Below are positions 39,627-49,033 of a DNA stretch of 64,000 bases, one piece after another. A model generated the notes under the pieces. That model was not told where the DNA came from, ran no database searches, and saw only the letters and a program-made list of their open reading frames with translations. The DNA lies in NCBI RefSeq assembly GCF_022129235.1, contig NZ_JADQAI010000001.1, positions 372,001 through 436,000 of the forward strand, in the 5' to 3' direction. The stretch's first letter is position 1. Every line of letters begins with the position of its first letter. A program made the translations under genes and the position numbers. This DNA comes from Psychrobacter sp. Ps6. Its GTDB lineage: Bacteria > Pseudomonadota > Gammaproteobacteria > Pseudomonadales > Moraxellaceae.

Positions 39627-40562
39627 ATGGACGCATTGAGCGTATTGCTACAGAATGTGCACTTATTTGAGACCAAGTATTATCGTTTGAATGGTGCTGG
39701 CAATTGGTCTTATTCTATGAGTAGAAAAGACACCATTTTATTTTACTTGGTGATGTCGGGTGGTTTTTGTATAGACGTTGGCAATGGCCTACGCGAAGCT
39801 CGCGCTGGTGATATGATTATGATCCCGAACGCGCATAAGCACGTGAGTTATGCACTCAATCATCATGGTGACGTGGCTGAACCCCTCGATGAGTTACTGA
39901 CCAACTGTCAAGATCGCACGCTTGAGATCGATGGTAATGGCGATCCTAATTCCTCATTAATTTTGATTGAGTGTAAATACGACAAAGAGATGATTAGTCC
40001 TCTACTATCTGTGCTACCACCGATATTGCCTGAGCTCAATGATGCTGCTGATGGTCGGTTTGAGGTGATTGATGTGGAGATCAAGCTTTTGACCTTGGAA
40101 TCTGAGCGCGAACGCATGGGCAAAACAGCTGTGATCAATCACTGGGCAAGCATCATGATGATTGAATGTTTGCGCGTTTATATTGAAAGCTTACCTGAGG
40201 CGACTGAGAATTGGCTAAAGGCCATGAAAGATCCATTTTTGACCAAGGCGCTTGCAGCGATGCATGAAGCGCCAAGTCAAAGCTGGACCATTCATAAGCT
40301 TGCAGAGGTAGCAGGTATGTCGCGCTCGAGCTTTGCCCAGCGCTTTAAAGATACGGTAGGGATGCCGCCCCTCACTTATTTGATTGATTACCGCTTGCGT
40401 TTGGCAGCACGCTATTTGCGCTTACAGCAAAATAGTATCAGCCGTATCAGTGATATGGTGGGCTATGCGTCAGACTCGACTTTTAGTCAGGCGTTCAAGC
40501 GCGTTTATGGTGTCTCACCAAAAGCGTACCGTCAACAGTATCAACAACAAAAGCTTGCGTAA
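39627..40562 (+). CDS. AraC-family transcriptional regulator with cupin sensor
   Basis: The N-terminal 150 residues form a cupin-type effector domain (ARAGDMIMIPNAHKHVSY is the strand-turn with His). The C-terminal 100 residues hold two helix-turn-helix motifs: WTIHKLAEVAGMSRSSFAQR and ISRISDMVGYASDSTFSQAF, followed by the AraC signature VYGVSPKAYRQQ. The ATG at 39627 follows GAGGAACTGATTG. The 311-residue length and the cupin suit the AraC/CfrA-type group. The target genes and the ligand are unknown. Confidence 0.88.
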   Translation: MDALSVLLQNVHLFETKYYRLNGAGNWSYSMSRKDTILFYLVMSGGFCIDVGNGLREARAGDMIMIPNAHKHVSYALNHHGDVAEPLDELLTNCQDRTLEIDGNGDPNSSLILIECKYDKEMISPLLSVLPPILPELNDAADGRFEVIDVEIKLLTLESERERMGKTAVINHWASIMMIECLRVYIESLPEATENWLKAMKDPFLTKALAAMHEAPSQSWTIHKLAEVAGMSRSSFAQRFKDTVGMPPLTYLIDYRLRLAARYLRLQQNSISRISDMVGYASDSTFSQAFKRVYGVSPKAYRQQYQQQKLA

Positions 40563-40596
40563 GTTATTTTTTGACGTCCTCAGAGTTCATTTATTA

Positions 40597-40636
40597 AAAG
40601 CGTTAAGGCGATCAAGGTATCCTTAGCGCTTTTTTT
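40597..40636 (+). terminator. terminator after the AraC-family gene
   Basis: AAAAGCGTTAAGG pairs with CCTTAGCGCTTTTT through a 12-base loop with one T-G pair, followed by a T run. Confidence 0.8.
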
Positions 40637-40852
40637 GATTGATATAGATATAGTATTTGCATAGATAGAATACTTGGCAGTCAACTGGCGCTATTTTGGC
40701 TAGGCGAGGCTGACAATACGCTTGTGTTCAGGTACTATGGAATAATGAGTCGTCGAGATGTGAGCGCTTATATTTGATGCATAATATGTGACTGTATACC
40801 AGTGATATAAAAGGATCGAGACGATGTTTATTTTTGCTGCTGATGGTATGTT

Positions 40853-41908
40853 ATGACTGAACCGACCGCAAAGCCAAGTACAGAAGCCAATAGTCACCAA
40901 GGTACTACTGCAACTGCTAAAAAAGAACAGAAATCTGATAAAGCTAATGCGCAAGATAACGTGCATACTGGCAAAACGGTGTCAGCTAATACGGCTGAGA
41001 TGCCTGATAAAGCGACATTATTAACCCTATTTACTTTGTCAGATACCAAAGAGAGTATTGATGAAGTAGGCGCTAGCGAGCAGCTTAACACCGATACATC
41101 AACCACACAGCCTACCGCCAACGAGTCAAGCGTAGCCGCGCAGCGTGTGGCTCTTTATCATGCCCAGCATGAACGCACTCGACTGCTATATATGGCATCT
41201 GCCAATACGCGCCCCACGTATTTAGTACAAACCCTCAAATCACAATTTGCAGAATATCAGCAGTATTTGCTTGCTCAGCAGCTCGATAAGCGTGGTTTGA
41301 TGGATACGGAAATGCTTGAACGACTCTGGCAGCAGCTGCACGTGGTCGATGATATTATTGCAGATATCGTCCATCATATGCCCGCTCAGCAGCCAGCAGG
41401 TTGGCAGCTTACCACGCAGGATGGGCGCAACCCGCTGTGCTTTGCTACTGTCGGCAAGCTAAAACATGGCAAGCCAATCCGCGATCAAGGCAGTCTCAAC
41501 AGCTACGTGCTTGGTCATTTTGGTGTGAGCAGCTTTACCTATGATCGCGGTTATTATATCGGTCATGTGGTTGGGTATTTATTCAGCTGTTATTTCTGCG
41601 CGCACTTATCTATCAGTTATGGTGTGGCAGCGCTCGGTCAGCAAGTCGTTGCTGATTATGACTATGCTAGCCTTGAGACGCCGCACATGGTCAGGCTGTT
41701 ACAAGGTCTGGATGGGTATTGTAAAAAACGTGTTTATCAGCTGGCAGTGATTTGTGCGCGCTTGAGTGTGTTTGCGAGTGATAAACGCATTGAGAGAATG
41801 CTGATTGCTGAGGTCAATGATTTTGATAAAAAATTACAGCAGCAGCATTTGGATGTCTTACTATTACAAGGCTTGATGCCTGACAGTAATGACTCAACGC
41901 CGCTTTGA
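40853..41908 (+). CDS. hypothetical protein, function unknown
   Basis: I do not recognise this 351-residue protein. Residues 1-100 are low complexity, rich in Thr, Ala, Ser and Glu, and probably disordered. Residues about 100-340 look folded and helical, with a central part (near 215-265) containing aromatic residues and cysteines: YDRGYYIGHVVGYLFSCYFC. It has no signal peptide and no clear membrane helix beyond that stretch. It ends 84 bases before gspF on the same strand, so it may share transcription with gspF. No function is proposed. Confidence 0.7.
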   Translation: MTEPTAKPSTEANSHQGTTATAKKEQKSDKANAQDNVHTGKTVSANTAEMPDKATLLTLFTLSDTKESIDEVGASEQLNTDTSTTQPTANESSVAAQRVALYHAQHERTRLLYMASANTRPTYLVQTLKSQFAEYQQYLLAQQLDKRGLMDTEMLERLWQQLHVVDDIIADIVHHMPAQQPAGWQLTTQDGRNPLCFATVGKLKHGKPIRDQGSLNSYVLGHFGVSSFTYDRGYYIGHVVGYLFSCYFCAHLSISYGVAALGQQVVADYDYASLETPHMVRLLQGLDGYCKKRVYQLAVICARLSVFASDKRIERMLIAEVNDFDKKLQQQHLDVLLLQGLMPDSNDSTPL

Positions 41909-41992
41909 TAGATACTTTTTATAGACATTGTCCTTTTGGTTAAGCCATAAATCCAAACCACTACCTGTGACTTTTTTAGGATATCTGCCGCT

Positions 41993-43195
41993 ATGCCCGC
42001 TTATCATTTTAAAGCGCTTGACGATCAAGGTAGTGTCCAAAAAGGCTTACTAGAAGGGGATTCTGCCCGGCAAGTTCGGCAGCAGTTGCGTGATAAGCAG
42101 TGGACACCAGTCGAAGTCAGTGCGGTCAATGACAGACAAAGTCAAAACAAAAGCCGCTATAAAAAACCATCTGCTTATGAGCTTGCATTACTCACACGCC
42201 AGTTATCTGTACTACTAGCGGCTGGTATCCCACTTGAAGAAACCTTGGCTGCTGTTGCTAAACAATCGCCAAAGACGCATATCAAATCTCTGATGCTGGC
42301 GGTACGCTCACATGTCCTCGAAGGCTTAAGCTTAGCGCGAGCATTACAACAAGCGGCGAGCTTCCCGCCCTTATACATCGCGACGATTGCCGCAGGCGAA
42401 AAATCTGGTCACTTGGATTTAATCCTTAATCAGCTAGCCGACTACACCGAAAACCGCTTTGCCCTCCAAAAGAAAATCCAAGGGGCGATGGTCTATCCGA
42501 TTGTACTGATGGTCATGGCTATTGGCGTCATCATGGGGCTGATGAGTTTTGTGGTGCCCAAAATTGTCAAAGTCTTTGAGCAGTCTGAACAGGCCCTGCC
42601 ATTAATTACTCAAGTCGTTCTGACGTTATCAAATATTATTACGCAGTGGTGGTGGCTAATGCTACTGGTATTGGCAGGTACTGCGTTTTTGTTTTATCGT
42701 TTTGCCCAAACGCAGGCTGGGAAATTGGCAATAGATAGTGTGGTGCTCAGGCTACCGATATTAGCCAGATTGTCTAAGGGATTGAATGCGGCGCGTTTTG
42801 CTAGCACGCTTGCGATCTTGGTGCGCTCAGGGGTGCCGTTGATTGAGGCACTACATATTGGTGCGGCAGTGACGACCAATTTGCACATCAAGCAAACGAT
42901 TGTGACTGCTGCTGATAGGGTCACAGAAGGCTCAAGTTTGTCCAGCCAACTCGAAAAATCCACTTACTTTCCACCGATGATGGTACAAATGATCAAAAGC
43001 GGTGAGAATTCAGGCGAGCTTGAAAACATGCTCAGTCGTGCCGCCACAATGCAAGAAGCGGAGGCAACCAATTTTATTAGCACCTTACTATCATTACTTG
43101 AGCCTTTGATGCTGGTCTTGATGGGCGTGGTGGTGATGATTATCGTGATGGCAGTGATGCTACCAATCGTCAACATGAATGACTTGGCAGGCTAG
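41993..43195 (+). CDS. gspF: type II secretion inner-membrane platform protein GspF
   Basis: GspF is the polytopic platform protein that couples the GspE ATPase to pseudopilin assembly. The opening MPAYHFKALDDQGSVQKGLLEGDSARQVRQQL is split by repeated cytoplasmic domains, with LTRQLSVLLAAGIPLEETL and LAILVRSGVPLIEALHIGA marking the two GspF domains. Three hydrophobic segments occur near 165-190, 215-240 and 370-395. The 400-residue length is typical. gspE lies about 8 kb upstream and gspG follows within about 0.6 kb. Confidence 0.93.
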   Translation: MPAYHFKALDDQGSVQKGLLEGDSARQVRQQLRDKQWTPVEVSAVNDRQSQNKSRYKKPSAYELALLTRQLSVLLAAGIPLEETLAAVAKQSPKTHIKSLMLAVRSHVLEGLSLARALQQAASFPPLYIATIAAGEKSGHLDLILNQLADYTENRFALQKKIQGAMVYPIVLMVMAIGVIMGLMSFVVPKIVKVFEQSEQALPLITQVVLTLSNIITQWWWLMLLVLAGTAFLFYRFAQTQAGKLAIDSVVLRLPILARLSKGLNAARFASTLAILVRSGVPLIEALHIGAAVTTNLHIKQTIVTAADRVTEGSSLSSQLEKSTYFPPMMVQMIKSGENSGELENMLSRAATMQEAEATNFISTLLSLLEPLMLVLMGVVVMIIVMAVMLPIVNMNDLAG

Positions 43196-43740
43196 TCAAG
43201 AGTTAACTAGCTGACAAACAGTCGATGTATTCTTCTCAAACTATTAACTGCCTATATTTTATCCTCTCTTAATTACCTATCTTGCTAAACCCTACGTTAG
43301 CTTTCTTAAGATTTGCTTACTGTTGTATATTGTTGACCAAGCAAAATTTTTGCTATGGTAAATATAAGCACCACGTTATAGTGAAAGCGGGTTAAAACGA
43401 TAGTGATAAATATCGATGATTATTTGGTAACGGTTACTTGCTGCTGACGATTATGATTACTCAGTATTGACTGTAATGACAATCTGAGCACAGCGCTGGA
43501 TAAAAATAAAACCATGGTTTATAGTGACAATGATTTAGGGTTTTATTGATAAGCCCCTAGATGCATGAGTGCTACTAGAACGCCACTTTTACTATTTACA
43601 TAACTGTGATGACCAAAGCGATGACTATGACTGACACCCTTCAAGTAAATATTAGCCCAAAAAGTGCCAATACCAAAAATGACAATAATAATATTCAAGT
43701 CCATGGTGGCATTATAAATGACCATCAGAGAGTCCATTCA
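43196..43740. other. intergenic region between gspF and gspG
   Basis: A 545-bp stretch, AT-rich, without a defensible gene. Its presence means gspG is probably transcribed from its own promoter rather than as a simple operon with gspF. If gspG starts at 43606 this gap shrinks to 410 bp. Confidence 0.35.
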
Positions 43741-44181
43741 ATGGCACATCGCAGCTTGATAGGTAAGTCTGGACAATCGGGATTTACGCTTATTGAGATT
43801 ATGGTCGTTATCGTCATTTTGGCTATTCTTGCAGGCTTGGTCGTCCCAAAAGTAGTCGGACAAAGTGACAAAGCGCGTGTCAAAACTACTGAAACTGCGC
43901 TCGCTACTGTCTCCAACGCGTTAGATATGTATAAAGTCGACAATTCACGCTATCCGACGACAGCGCAAGGGTTAGAAGCGCTTACTACACCGCCTGCGGA
44001 TGCAAAAAACTATCCTGAAGGTGGCTATATTAAAGGTGGCTATCCAACGGATGGTTGGGAAAATGAGATGCAATATGTTGCGCCAGGTAGTGAAGGGCGA
44101 CCTTATGACTTGTTTTCCTTAGGTGCAGATGGACAGCAAGGTGGTGAAGGTCAGGATGCGGATCTTTATGCTCAGCTATAA
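43741..44181 (+). CDS. gspG: type II secretion major pseudopilin GspG
   Basis: GspG forms the T2SS pseudopilus. The prepilin peptidase site is SGQSG followed by FTLIEIMVV, with the conserved E5. The C-terminal region has the GspG calcium-site pattern GRPYDLFSLGADGQQGGEGQDAD. I start it at 43741, which gives a normal 14-residue leader. A longer open frame begins at a GTG at 43606, but it would add 45 residues to the leader and has no ribosome binding site. A strong terminator follows, so no gspH-K cluster is attached. Confidence 0.93.
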   Translation: MAHRSLIGKSGQSGFTLIEIMVVIVILAILAGLVVPKVVGQSDKARVKTTETALATVSNALDMYKVDNSRYPTTAQGLEALTTPPADAKNYPEGGYIKGGYPTDGWENEMQYVAPGSEGRPYDLFSLGADGQQGGEGQDADLYAQL

Positions 44182-44265
44182 GATTTAGCCTTGTCGGCAT
44201 CTAGAAAGCCTATACCAATAAAATATCGTTAAATGCACTTGCTATCGTGCAATTAACGACCTATC

Positions 44266-44303
44266 AATATCAACCAATAACTTTTTATTGGTTGATATTT
44301 TTT
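44266..44303 (+). terminator. terminator after gspG
   Basis: AATATCAACCAATAA pairs perfectly with TTATTGGTTGATATT over 15 bp around CTTT, followed by a T run. Confidence 0.9.
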
Positions 44304-44422
44304 ATCGATACGTAAAATAAATACCATCTGATATGAACCTTGTATTGAGGGTCAATAGTTTTATCAGTAGGTGTATATCCGTACTGCCAGTCACTGGAAG
44401 CTAACATCAAAGGTAATAACTT

Positions 44423-44989
44423 ATGTCAATAAAAATACCAACACTACAATCAGTCGCTATCAATAAACGCGCTACTAAGTTCTATGCGCTTGCGTTTACT
44501 GTTGCAACCACCTCATTGATGACAGCTTTATCCATGACATCAATTAGCGCACAGGCGGCAGGATTGAACGAATTATTTAATAGCAGTAGCGCATCCCAAT
44601 CAAAATTTTTACCAGTGGATGAAGCTTTCCAAGTGACTAGCAGCACCAAAGCCACATCTAAGGGCACGCGTTTATCCATCACGTTTGATATCACGCCAGG
44701 ACATTATGTCTATAAAGATCAGCTCGCGTTAAGCTTTCCAAAAGGGATAAGCGCAACGCCGTTTACCTTTAATCAGACACCAGTGTCCATTGATGATCCA
44801 ACCTTTGGTAAAGTTCCAGTATTTACGCAAAGGAGTGTTGTTGCCACCACGATGCTGACGACCAATAATGGTAAAGGCGCAAAAAATGCCCCGATTATCA
44901 TTGGTTGGCAAGGCTGTGCAAAAGCTGGGCTATGCTACCCACCCGAAAAGATCAAAACTAAGGTAAATATTGCTGCGACACGTAGATAA
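44423..44989 (+). CDS. free-standing N-terminal DsbD domain protein
   Basis: This 188-residue exported protein has a signal ending SAQA and a single domain matching the immunoglobulin-like nDsbD (DsbC-domain). The two redox cysteines are kept in GWQGCAKAGLCYPPEKI. It is strongly similar to residues about 47-180 of the next gene's product, for example SKFLPVDEAFQV, DDPTFGKV and GWQGCAKAGLCYPP. AAAGGTAATAACTT precedes the ATG. It ends 47 bases before dsbD, so it looks like a tandem partial duplication. It may act as an extra shuttle for reducing power, but that is inferred. Confidence 0.85.
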   Translation: MSIKIPTLQSVAINKRATKFYALAFTVATTSLMTALSMTSISAQAAGLNELFNSSSASQSKFLPVDEAFQVTSSTKATSKGTRLSITFDITPGHYVYKDQLALSFPKGISATPFTFNQTPVSIDDPTFGKVPVFTQRSVVATTMLTTNNGKGAKNAPIIIGWQGCAKAGLCYPPEKIKTKVNIAATRR

Positions 44990-45036
44990 ATATTGAGAAG
45001 TTTGATTCAAATATTGGTAATAACAGGTAGCTATTC

Positions 45037-47211
45037 ATGCTCATGAAGACATCACAACAATCGCCATCATTGACTACAAATACACATGCAAAAAAATCGT
45101 ATGTCTTAGCATGTGCGATTGCTAGCGGCTCGCTATTGACAGGATTGTTAGCGACGTCAACGACGGCGCAAGCGGCAGGATTGGGTGATCTATTTGGCAG
45201 CAGTCAAAATACAGCGCAATCGAAATTTTTGCCAGTAGATGAAGCCTTTCAGGTTAGTAGCAGTAGTGCCTCTACCAAGTCAGGTACGCGCCTGTCTATT
45301 AATTTTGATATCACACCTGAACATTATGTCTATAAGAATCAAATCAAATTAACGCTACCTGCGGGTGTGACGGCAGCACCTTTTACCTTTAACCAAAAGC
45401 CATATTCAATCGACGATCCGACATTTGGTAAAGTATTGGTGTTTGATCAAGCCAATATGGTCGCAACTACCACATTGACCAGTAACAACGGAAAAAGCAT
45501 CGATGATGCAGCGATTGTCATTGGTTGGCAAGGTTGCGCCAAAGCGGGATTATGCTATCCCCCTGAAAAAATCAAAACCATGGTCAATATCGCAGTAGCA
45601 TCGTCACAGAGCGCGACAAGTAATGCCAACACTGAGGCAGAAAGTGCGTCTATTAACGAGACGGCCGCGAGCGACAATCTGACTGATGCGACGATATCTG
45701 CTGGGGATACTGAGACGACATCCACAACAACTGGTGCCAGTAGCACCGCGGCGCAATCAGAACAAGCGCCGATGGATGATGAGGTTATTGATTATGATCT
45801 AATCGATGACAGTGCTTTGGAGTATGACTCTTTAGATGGTAGCACTGCAACGACTACGATTTCTGGAGCAAACGCTAATGTATCAAGTGACGCGACCAAT
45901 AGCGAGAATGTAAATGCTAACAACCTTGTCGATGGTGATCCCTTTGGTTTAGCATCTCATCCTTGGCTCGCACTGGTCTTACTGTTTTTAGCAGGTCTAG
46001 GTTTGGCATTGACGCCGTGTGTCCTACCGATGCTGCCCATCGTTGCCAATATTGTGGCCCGCGAGCAAAACCCAACGGTCAAACGCGGCGTCATCTTAAC
46101 CACCAGTTACGCGATTGGTGTGGCGACTGCCTATGGTATTTTGGGTGCTGTCATTGCGGTATTTGGCGAGTCATTAGGTATTATTGGCTGGTTACAAAAT
46201 CCTATTATTTTGATTAGCTTTGCGATTGTTTTCGTCTTGTTAGCGCTATATATGCTGGATGCTTTTACCATACGTTTACCGCAAGCACTCAGCCGAAAAA
46301 TGCAGGGACTTAGCCAAGCAGGTGATAGCAAGCTTGGTAGCACAGGTGGTAGTTTGATCGCTGGATTTTTATCTGCATTAGTCGTATCGCCTTGCGTCTC
46401 TGCGCCATTATTCGGTGCGCTATTAGCAGTCTCTACCATTGGTAGTCCACTCTTGGGTTTCGCCGCCTTATTTATGCTAGGTTTTGGTTTGTCAGCACCG
46501 CTTATTTTAATTGGTGCCACTCAGGGCAAAATCATGCCAAAAGCAGGAGAGTGGATGAACTGGGTCAAGCAGGGCTTTGCGCTGCTATTATTCGCGGTGG
46601 CATTGCTATTAGTTGAGCGTGTGTTTATATCGCCAGTGATGCTTATGGTCTGGGCATTATGGTTTATGGTGGTGGCGACATGGGCGTGGAGCTGGATCGG
46701 CAGAAGACGCATGTTAACCCAAGCCATGAGTCTAATCGCTGGTATCTGGGCTGCTTGTTTGATCGTGGGTGCAGCATTAGGGAATGATGATAGCTTGCAT
46801 CCATTAGCCTCGCTAAGCGCTACGCCGACCATGGTTCAGTCAGCGACTGGTCAGCCGGTGGGTAACGATAGTGCAGCGACAGATAAAACGATCACCACGC
46901 TTGCTGAGCTAGATACGATTGTTGCGGCAAATCCTAATGTCCTTGTTGATTTGACAGCAGATTGGTGTGTTGAGTGCCGTATCATGGATAAAAACTTATT
47001 TCATAATCGCCCAGCACAGATGCAAGACTGGCAGTTGGTGAGACTTGATATCACGGATACTACGGAAGACTCCAAAGCCATTTTGTCACGCTACAAGCTG
47101 TTTGGCCCGCCCGCATTACTTTATTATCAAGGTGGTCAATTGGTTAACCAGCAAGTGGGCGAAATCGGTCGCGTGGAGTTTGAGCAAACCTTAACGACGC
47201 TAAACAACTGA
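45037..47211 (+). CDS. dsbD: thiol:disulfide interchange protein DsbD
   Basis: DsbD carries electrons from cytoplasmic thioredoxin to periplasmic DsbC and cytochrome c maturation. It has three parts: a nDsbD domain (about 47-190, GWQGCAKAGLCYPPEKI), a central eight-helix membrane domain with LTPCVLPMLPIV and VSPCVSAPLFGALL, and a C-terminal thioredoxin-like domain with WCVEC near 644. The 724 residues exceed E. coli DsbD (565) because of an acidic, Thr/Ser-rich linker of about 120 residues between nDsbD and the membrane part. A terminator follows. Confidence 0.94.
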   Translation: MLMKTSQQSPSLTTNTHAKKSYVLACAIASGSLLTGLLATSTTAQAAGLGDLFGSSQNTAQSKFLPVDEAFQVSSSSASTKSGTRLSINFDITPEHYVYKNQIKLTLPAGVTAAPFTFNQKPYSIDDPTFGKVLVFDQANMVATTTLTSNNGKSIDDAAIVIGWQGCAKAGLCYPPEKIKTMVNIAVASSQSATSNANTEAESASINETAASDNLTDATISAGDTETTSTTTGASSTAAQSEQAPMDDEVIDYDLIDDSALEYDSLDGSTATTTISGANANVSSDATNSENVNANNLVDGDPFGLASHPWLALVLLFLAGLGLALTPCVLPMLPIVANIVAREQNPTVKRGVILTTSYAIGVATAYGILGAVIAVFGESLGIIGWLQNPIILISFAIVFVLLALYMLDAFTIRLPQALSRKMQGLSQAGDSKLGSTGGSLIAGFLSALVVSPCVSAPLFGALLAVSTIGSPLLGFAALFMLGFGLSAPLILIGATQGKIMPKAGEWMNWVKQGFALLLFAVALLLVERVFISPVMLMVWALWFMVVATWAWSWIGRRRMLTQAMSLIAGIWAACLIVGAALGNDDSLHPLASLSATPTMVQSATGQPVGNDSAATDKTITTLAELDTIVAANPNVLVDLTADWCVECRIMDKNLFHNRPAQMQDWQLVRLDITDTTEDSKAILSRYKLFGPPALLYYQGGQLVNQQVGEIGRVEFEQTLTTLNN

Positions 47212-47580
47212 TGGCTCACAACCCGTACTTAATAACCTGAGTAAGTCTTTTGCTAAGGCTTAATAATGAAAAAAAGCCAGCGTATGCCAATAATGGTACG
47301 CTGGCTTTTTTAATGCTATTAAATTATTTTTATAATATCTTCTAAACGTTTGGTTTCACACATAATATGTCTCTTTAGCCAGATTTAATATATCGATAAC
47401 GCTAGTATAGTGATTATATTTTCATTACAATAAAGTAACAATACTGAAGGGGTATATCAGTTTGTCATAACTGCTTCTGATGTTCTCATTTTTTCTAGTT
47501 TTTTAGCGGCGACGCTAACAGTTATATTAATTAACTCACATACTCTGCTGGCGATAATGCTGGTTAGATAAAGGACATTT
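47212..47580. other. intergenic region between dsbD and pldA
   Basis: This 369-bp region contains the dsbD terminator and an AT-rich part that should hold the pldA promoter. No ORF is supported. Confidence 0.35.
47271..47311 (+). terminator. terminator after dsbD
   Basis: AAAAAGCCAGCGTA pairs with TACGCTGGCTTTTT around a 12-base loop. Confidence 0.85.
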
Positions 47581-48993
47581 ATGTTTGCCCACATCACCAC
47601 TCAGCGTCAATTACAACGTACTCATGTAATCAGTCGTAACGCCAGTAGTCGCACGATACATACTCATTTGAGTATTGCGGTTGCTATCGCGTTGAGTTGT
47701 ACGGCGGTACAAGTACAAGCAGCTGACAATAGTCAAACTTATAACGAACTACCAGTACCAGAAGCGGCGTTTGAATATGAAACCGTTGAGATGCCTCAGG
47801 GCGTAACCACACAGAGCGATAAAGTAATCAGCAAAGAATTTATTGCTCAACAAGCGAAGCTGTTTTCTGAATGTACGCAAGTGCAGAGTAGTGCCGCTCG
47901 TTTGGCTTGTTTTGACAAGGTAGCTGAACAAGGCAAAACACCAAGCTATACCACGACCAAGCAGCCAGTTGATTTGGCAAAAACATTTAAGACGACTATT
48001 TCGGGTAACCCACAAGTCGTTTTTGTGGAAGAGAACTCGACCAATACTTTCAGTGATGAGAGCGCAACTGCTAATCAACAGTCTACTACCAATAGTTTGG
48101 ATACGGTCGCAGACAGTCAGCAAGAAGCACAAGTTCTAGAAAGCGTGGGTGTCACTCAAGCAGATATTGAAAAGTATACACCACTCAGTTTGGCATATGA
48201 TCTCGATCAAAACAGTGAGCGCGGTACTTGGACGGTAAGACCATACCGTCCGACTTATCTGCTCCCATTATTTTATACTTTTGATCCTAATTTAAGTCCA
48301 AGCACCCCTTCTCAAGAAATTGAACCTTTTGACTCTAATGACATACGTGAGACAGAGCTAAAATTCCAGTTATCTCTAAAGAGTAAAGTCGCAGAGGATC
48401 TATTCGATACCAGTGCGGATCTGTGGTTTGGTTATACCCAAGAGTCACATTGGCAGGTTTATAACGAAGACAATTCACGACCATTTCGTGCTACCGACTA
48501 TCAACCTGAAATATTTTTGACCCAGCCTGTGACGGCAGACCTACCTTTCGGTGGACGTCTACGTATGTTAGGGGCGGGCGCTGTGCACCATTCTAATGGA
48601 CAAGATGATCCGTTATCACGTTCGTGGAACCGTGCCTATTTGATGGCAGGGGCAGAGTGGGGCAAGTTGTCAGTCATACCGCGTCTATGGGCTCGAGTAA
48701 ATGGTGATAGCAGTAGCGACGATGACAACCCAGATATCGAAGATTACATGGGTTATGGCGATATCAAGTTCTTATATGATTTGCCTGCCGAGCAAAGCAT
48801 CAGCGGTACTTTGCGCTACAATCCAAGCACCAATAAAGGCGCTGCCCAAATCGACTATATCTATCCATTGTCAGAAAACGTCAATGGCATGGTGCAGCTA
48901 TTCCAAGGTTATGGTGAGTCCATTGTCGATTATAATCATGAGAATACCTCTATTGGTTTCGGTATTGTACTGAATGATTGGAAAGGCCTCTAA
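47581..48993 (+). CDS. pldA: outer-membrane phospholipase A (PldA)
   Basis: PldA is an outer-membrane beta-barrel lipase activated by membrane disturbance and calcium-dependent dimerisation. The catalytic site is clear: HHSNGQDDPLSRSWNRAY near residue 337 gives the His-x-Ser pair, and the nearby Asn completes the triad. A signal peptide of about 48 residues ends VQVQA. The first 170 mature residues are an extra low-complexity periplasmic or linker region, which makes 470 residues against about 290 in E. coli. The barrel ends with FGIVLNDWKGL. Confidence 0.92.
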   Translation: MFAHITTQRQLQRTHVISRNASSRTIHTHLSIAVAIALSCTAVQVQAADNSQTYNELPVPEAAFEYETVEMPQGVTTQSDKVISKEFIAQQAKLFSECTQVQSSAARLACFDKVAEQGKTPSYTTTKQPVDLAKTFKTTISGNPQVVFVEENSTNTFSDESATANQQSTTNSLDTVADSQQEAQVLESVGVTQADIEKYTPLSLAYDLDQNSERGTWTVRPYRPTYLLPLFYTFDPNLSPSTPSQEIEPFDSNDIRETELKFQLSLKSKVAEDLFDTSADLWFGYTQESHWQVYNEDNSRPFRATDYQPEIFLTQPVTADLPFGGRLRMLGAGAVHHSNGQDDPLSRSWNRAYLMAGAEWGKLSVIPRLWARVNGDSSSDDDNPDIEDYMGYGDIKFLYDLPAEQSISGTLRYNPSTNKGAAQIDYIYPLSENVNGMVQLFQGYGESIVDYNHENTSIGFGIVLNDWKGL

Positions 48994-49033
48994 TATAAGC
49001 GAGTCTTACCATATTTATGATAATCAATAGTCT

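Noticed and set aside
43606-43740. A longer N-terminus for GspG
   Set aside because: It would give a leader of about 59 residues with no ribosome binding site; the 14-residue leader from 43741 fits the family.
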